Part shown: positions 23,868 to 23,974 of the stretch, one piece after another
Layout: each line of letters starts with the position of its first letter
How positions within the stretch are numbered: position 1 is the first letter of the stretch
From: Planctomycetota bacterium
Lineage (GTDB): Bacteria > Planctomycetota > Phycisphaerae > Sedimentisphaerales > Anaerobacaceae
Reading direction: 5' to 3'
Length of the DNA stretch: 23,974 nt
Assembly (NCBI GenBank): GCA_026386835.1
Contig: JAPLMV010000008.1
Location: 1-23,974, forward strand
Translations under genes and position numbers: made by a program
Notes under the pieces: generated by a model
The model's database searches: none
What the model saw: only the letters and a program-made list of their open reading frames with translations
Told to the model about the DNA's origin: nothing

Positions 23868-23974
23868 CCAAAGGGCGGCATATTGTGCAGCATGGTGAAA
23901 TATGGAAAAGATGTTCGTAGTAAAACCCTGTCGATTTATATGACACCGTTTCGCAAACTTTCCTGAATACCAAT
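23868..23974. other. Right edge, no gene seen
   Basis: 107 bases after the last stop. No hairpin terminator or start of a further gene is evident before the window ends. Confidence 0.4.

Overview
The window looks like a chromosomal stretch of a planctomycete of the Phycisphaerae / Sedimentisphaerales type. The taxonomic call is an inference. It rests on type I dockerin repeats of the form DLNGDCDVNFKDYAQLAEKW, a PEP-CTERM tail, a prepilin-like protein with an H-X9-DG C-terminus, an RRR/DRR small protein with a PFPTWTEVLELI box, LacI-type regulation of sugar genes and moderate G+C.

Layout. (1) 1-1430 is decayed DNA: an ORF6N-domain gene broken by one in-frame stop, two start-less open frames beside it, related palindromes, and short repeats ending in an 11-bp minisatellite. 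(2) 1431-4019, minus strand, is a two-gene alpha-glucan unit: a GH57 amylase-like enzyme and a GT4/GT5-like glycosyltransferase. (3) 4450-5781 holds a strong hairpin terminator, a 61-residue protein that reads as a bacterial histone fold (minus strand), and two small plus-strand genes (DUF2007-like and an RRR-rich protein). (4) 6021-6094 is tRNA-Arg(CCT), followed by a start-less recombinase-like fragment. (5) 6713-23867 is a divergent polysaccharide-utilisation locus centred on a LacI-family regulator.

The minus arm of that locus, read from 15536 down to 6713, encodes a divergent GH130, a sodium:solute symporter with a frameshifted C-terminus, a second GH130, a 710-residue lipoprotein of unrecognised family and a secreted probable six-hairpin glycosidase. 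The plus arm, from 15883 to 23867, encodes the LacI regulator, a small PEP-CTERM protein, a double-module/CBM9-like/dockerin protein, an H-X9-DG prepilin-like protein and a 955-residue dockerin protein. The catalytic-looking region of the 955-residue protein is a clear paralogue of the 710-residue lipoprotein on the other arm.

Working model (inference): extracellular and lipid-anchored toroid enzymes, with partners carrying a shared binding module, cut a beta-mannose-containing glycan. The symporter imports the products, the GH130 enzymes phosphorolyse them in the cytoplasm, and the LacI protein controls both arms. The most novel elements are the shared module (four copies in three genes), the paralogous unknown enzyme family present in two anchoring formats, and the bacterial histone. 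Several start codons were moved to sites supported by Shine-Dalgarno sequences (4019, 9235, 12490, 15536, 15883, 17139).
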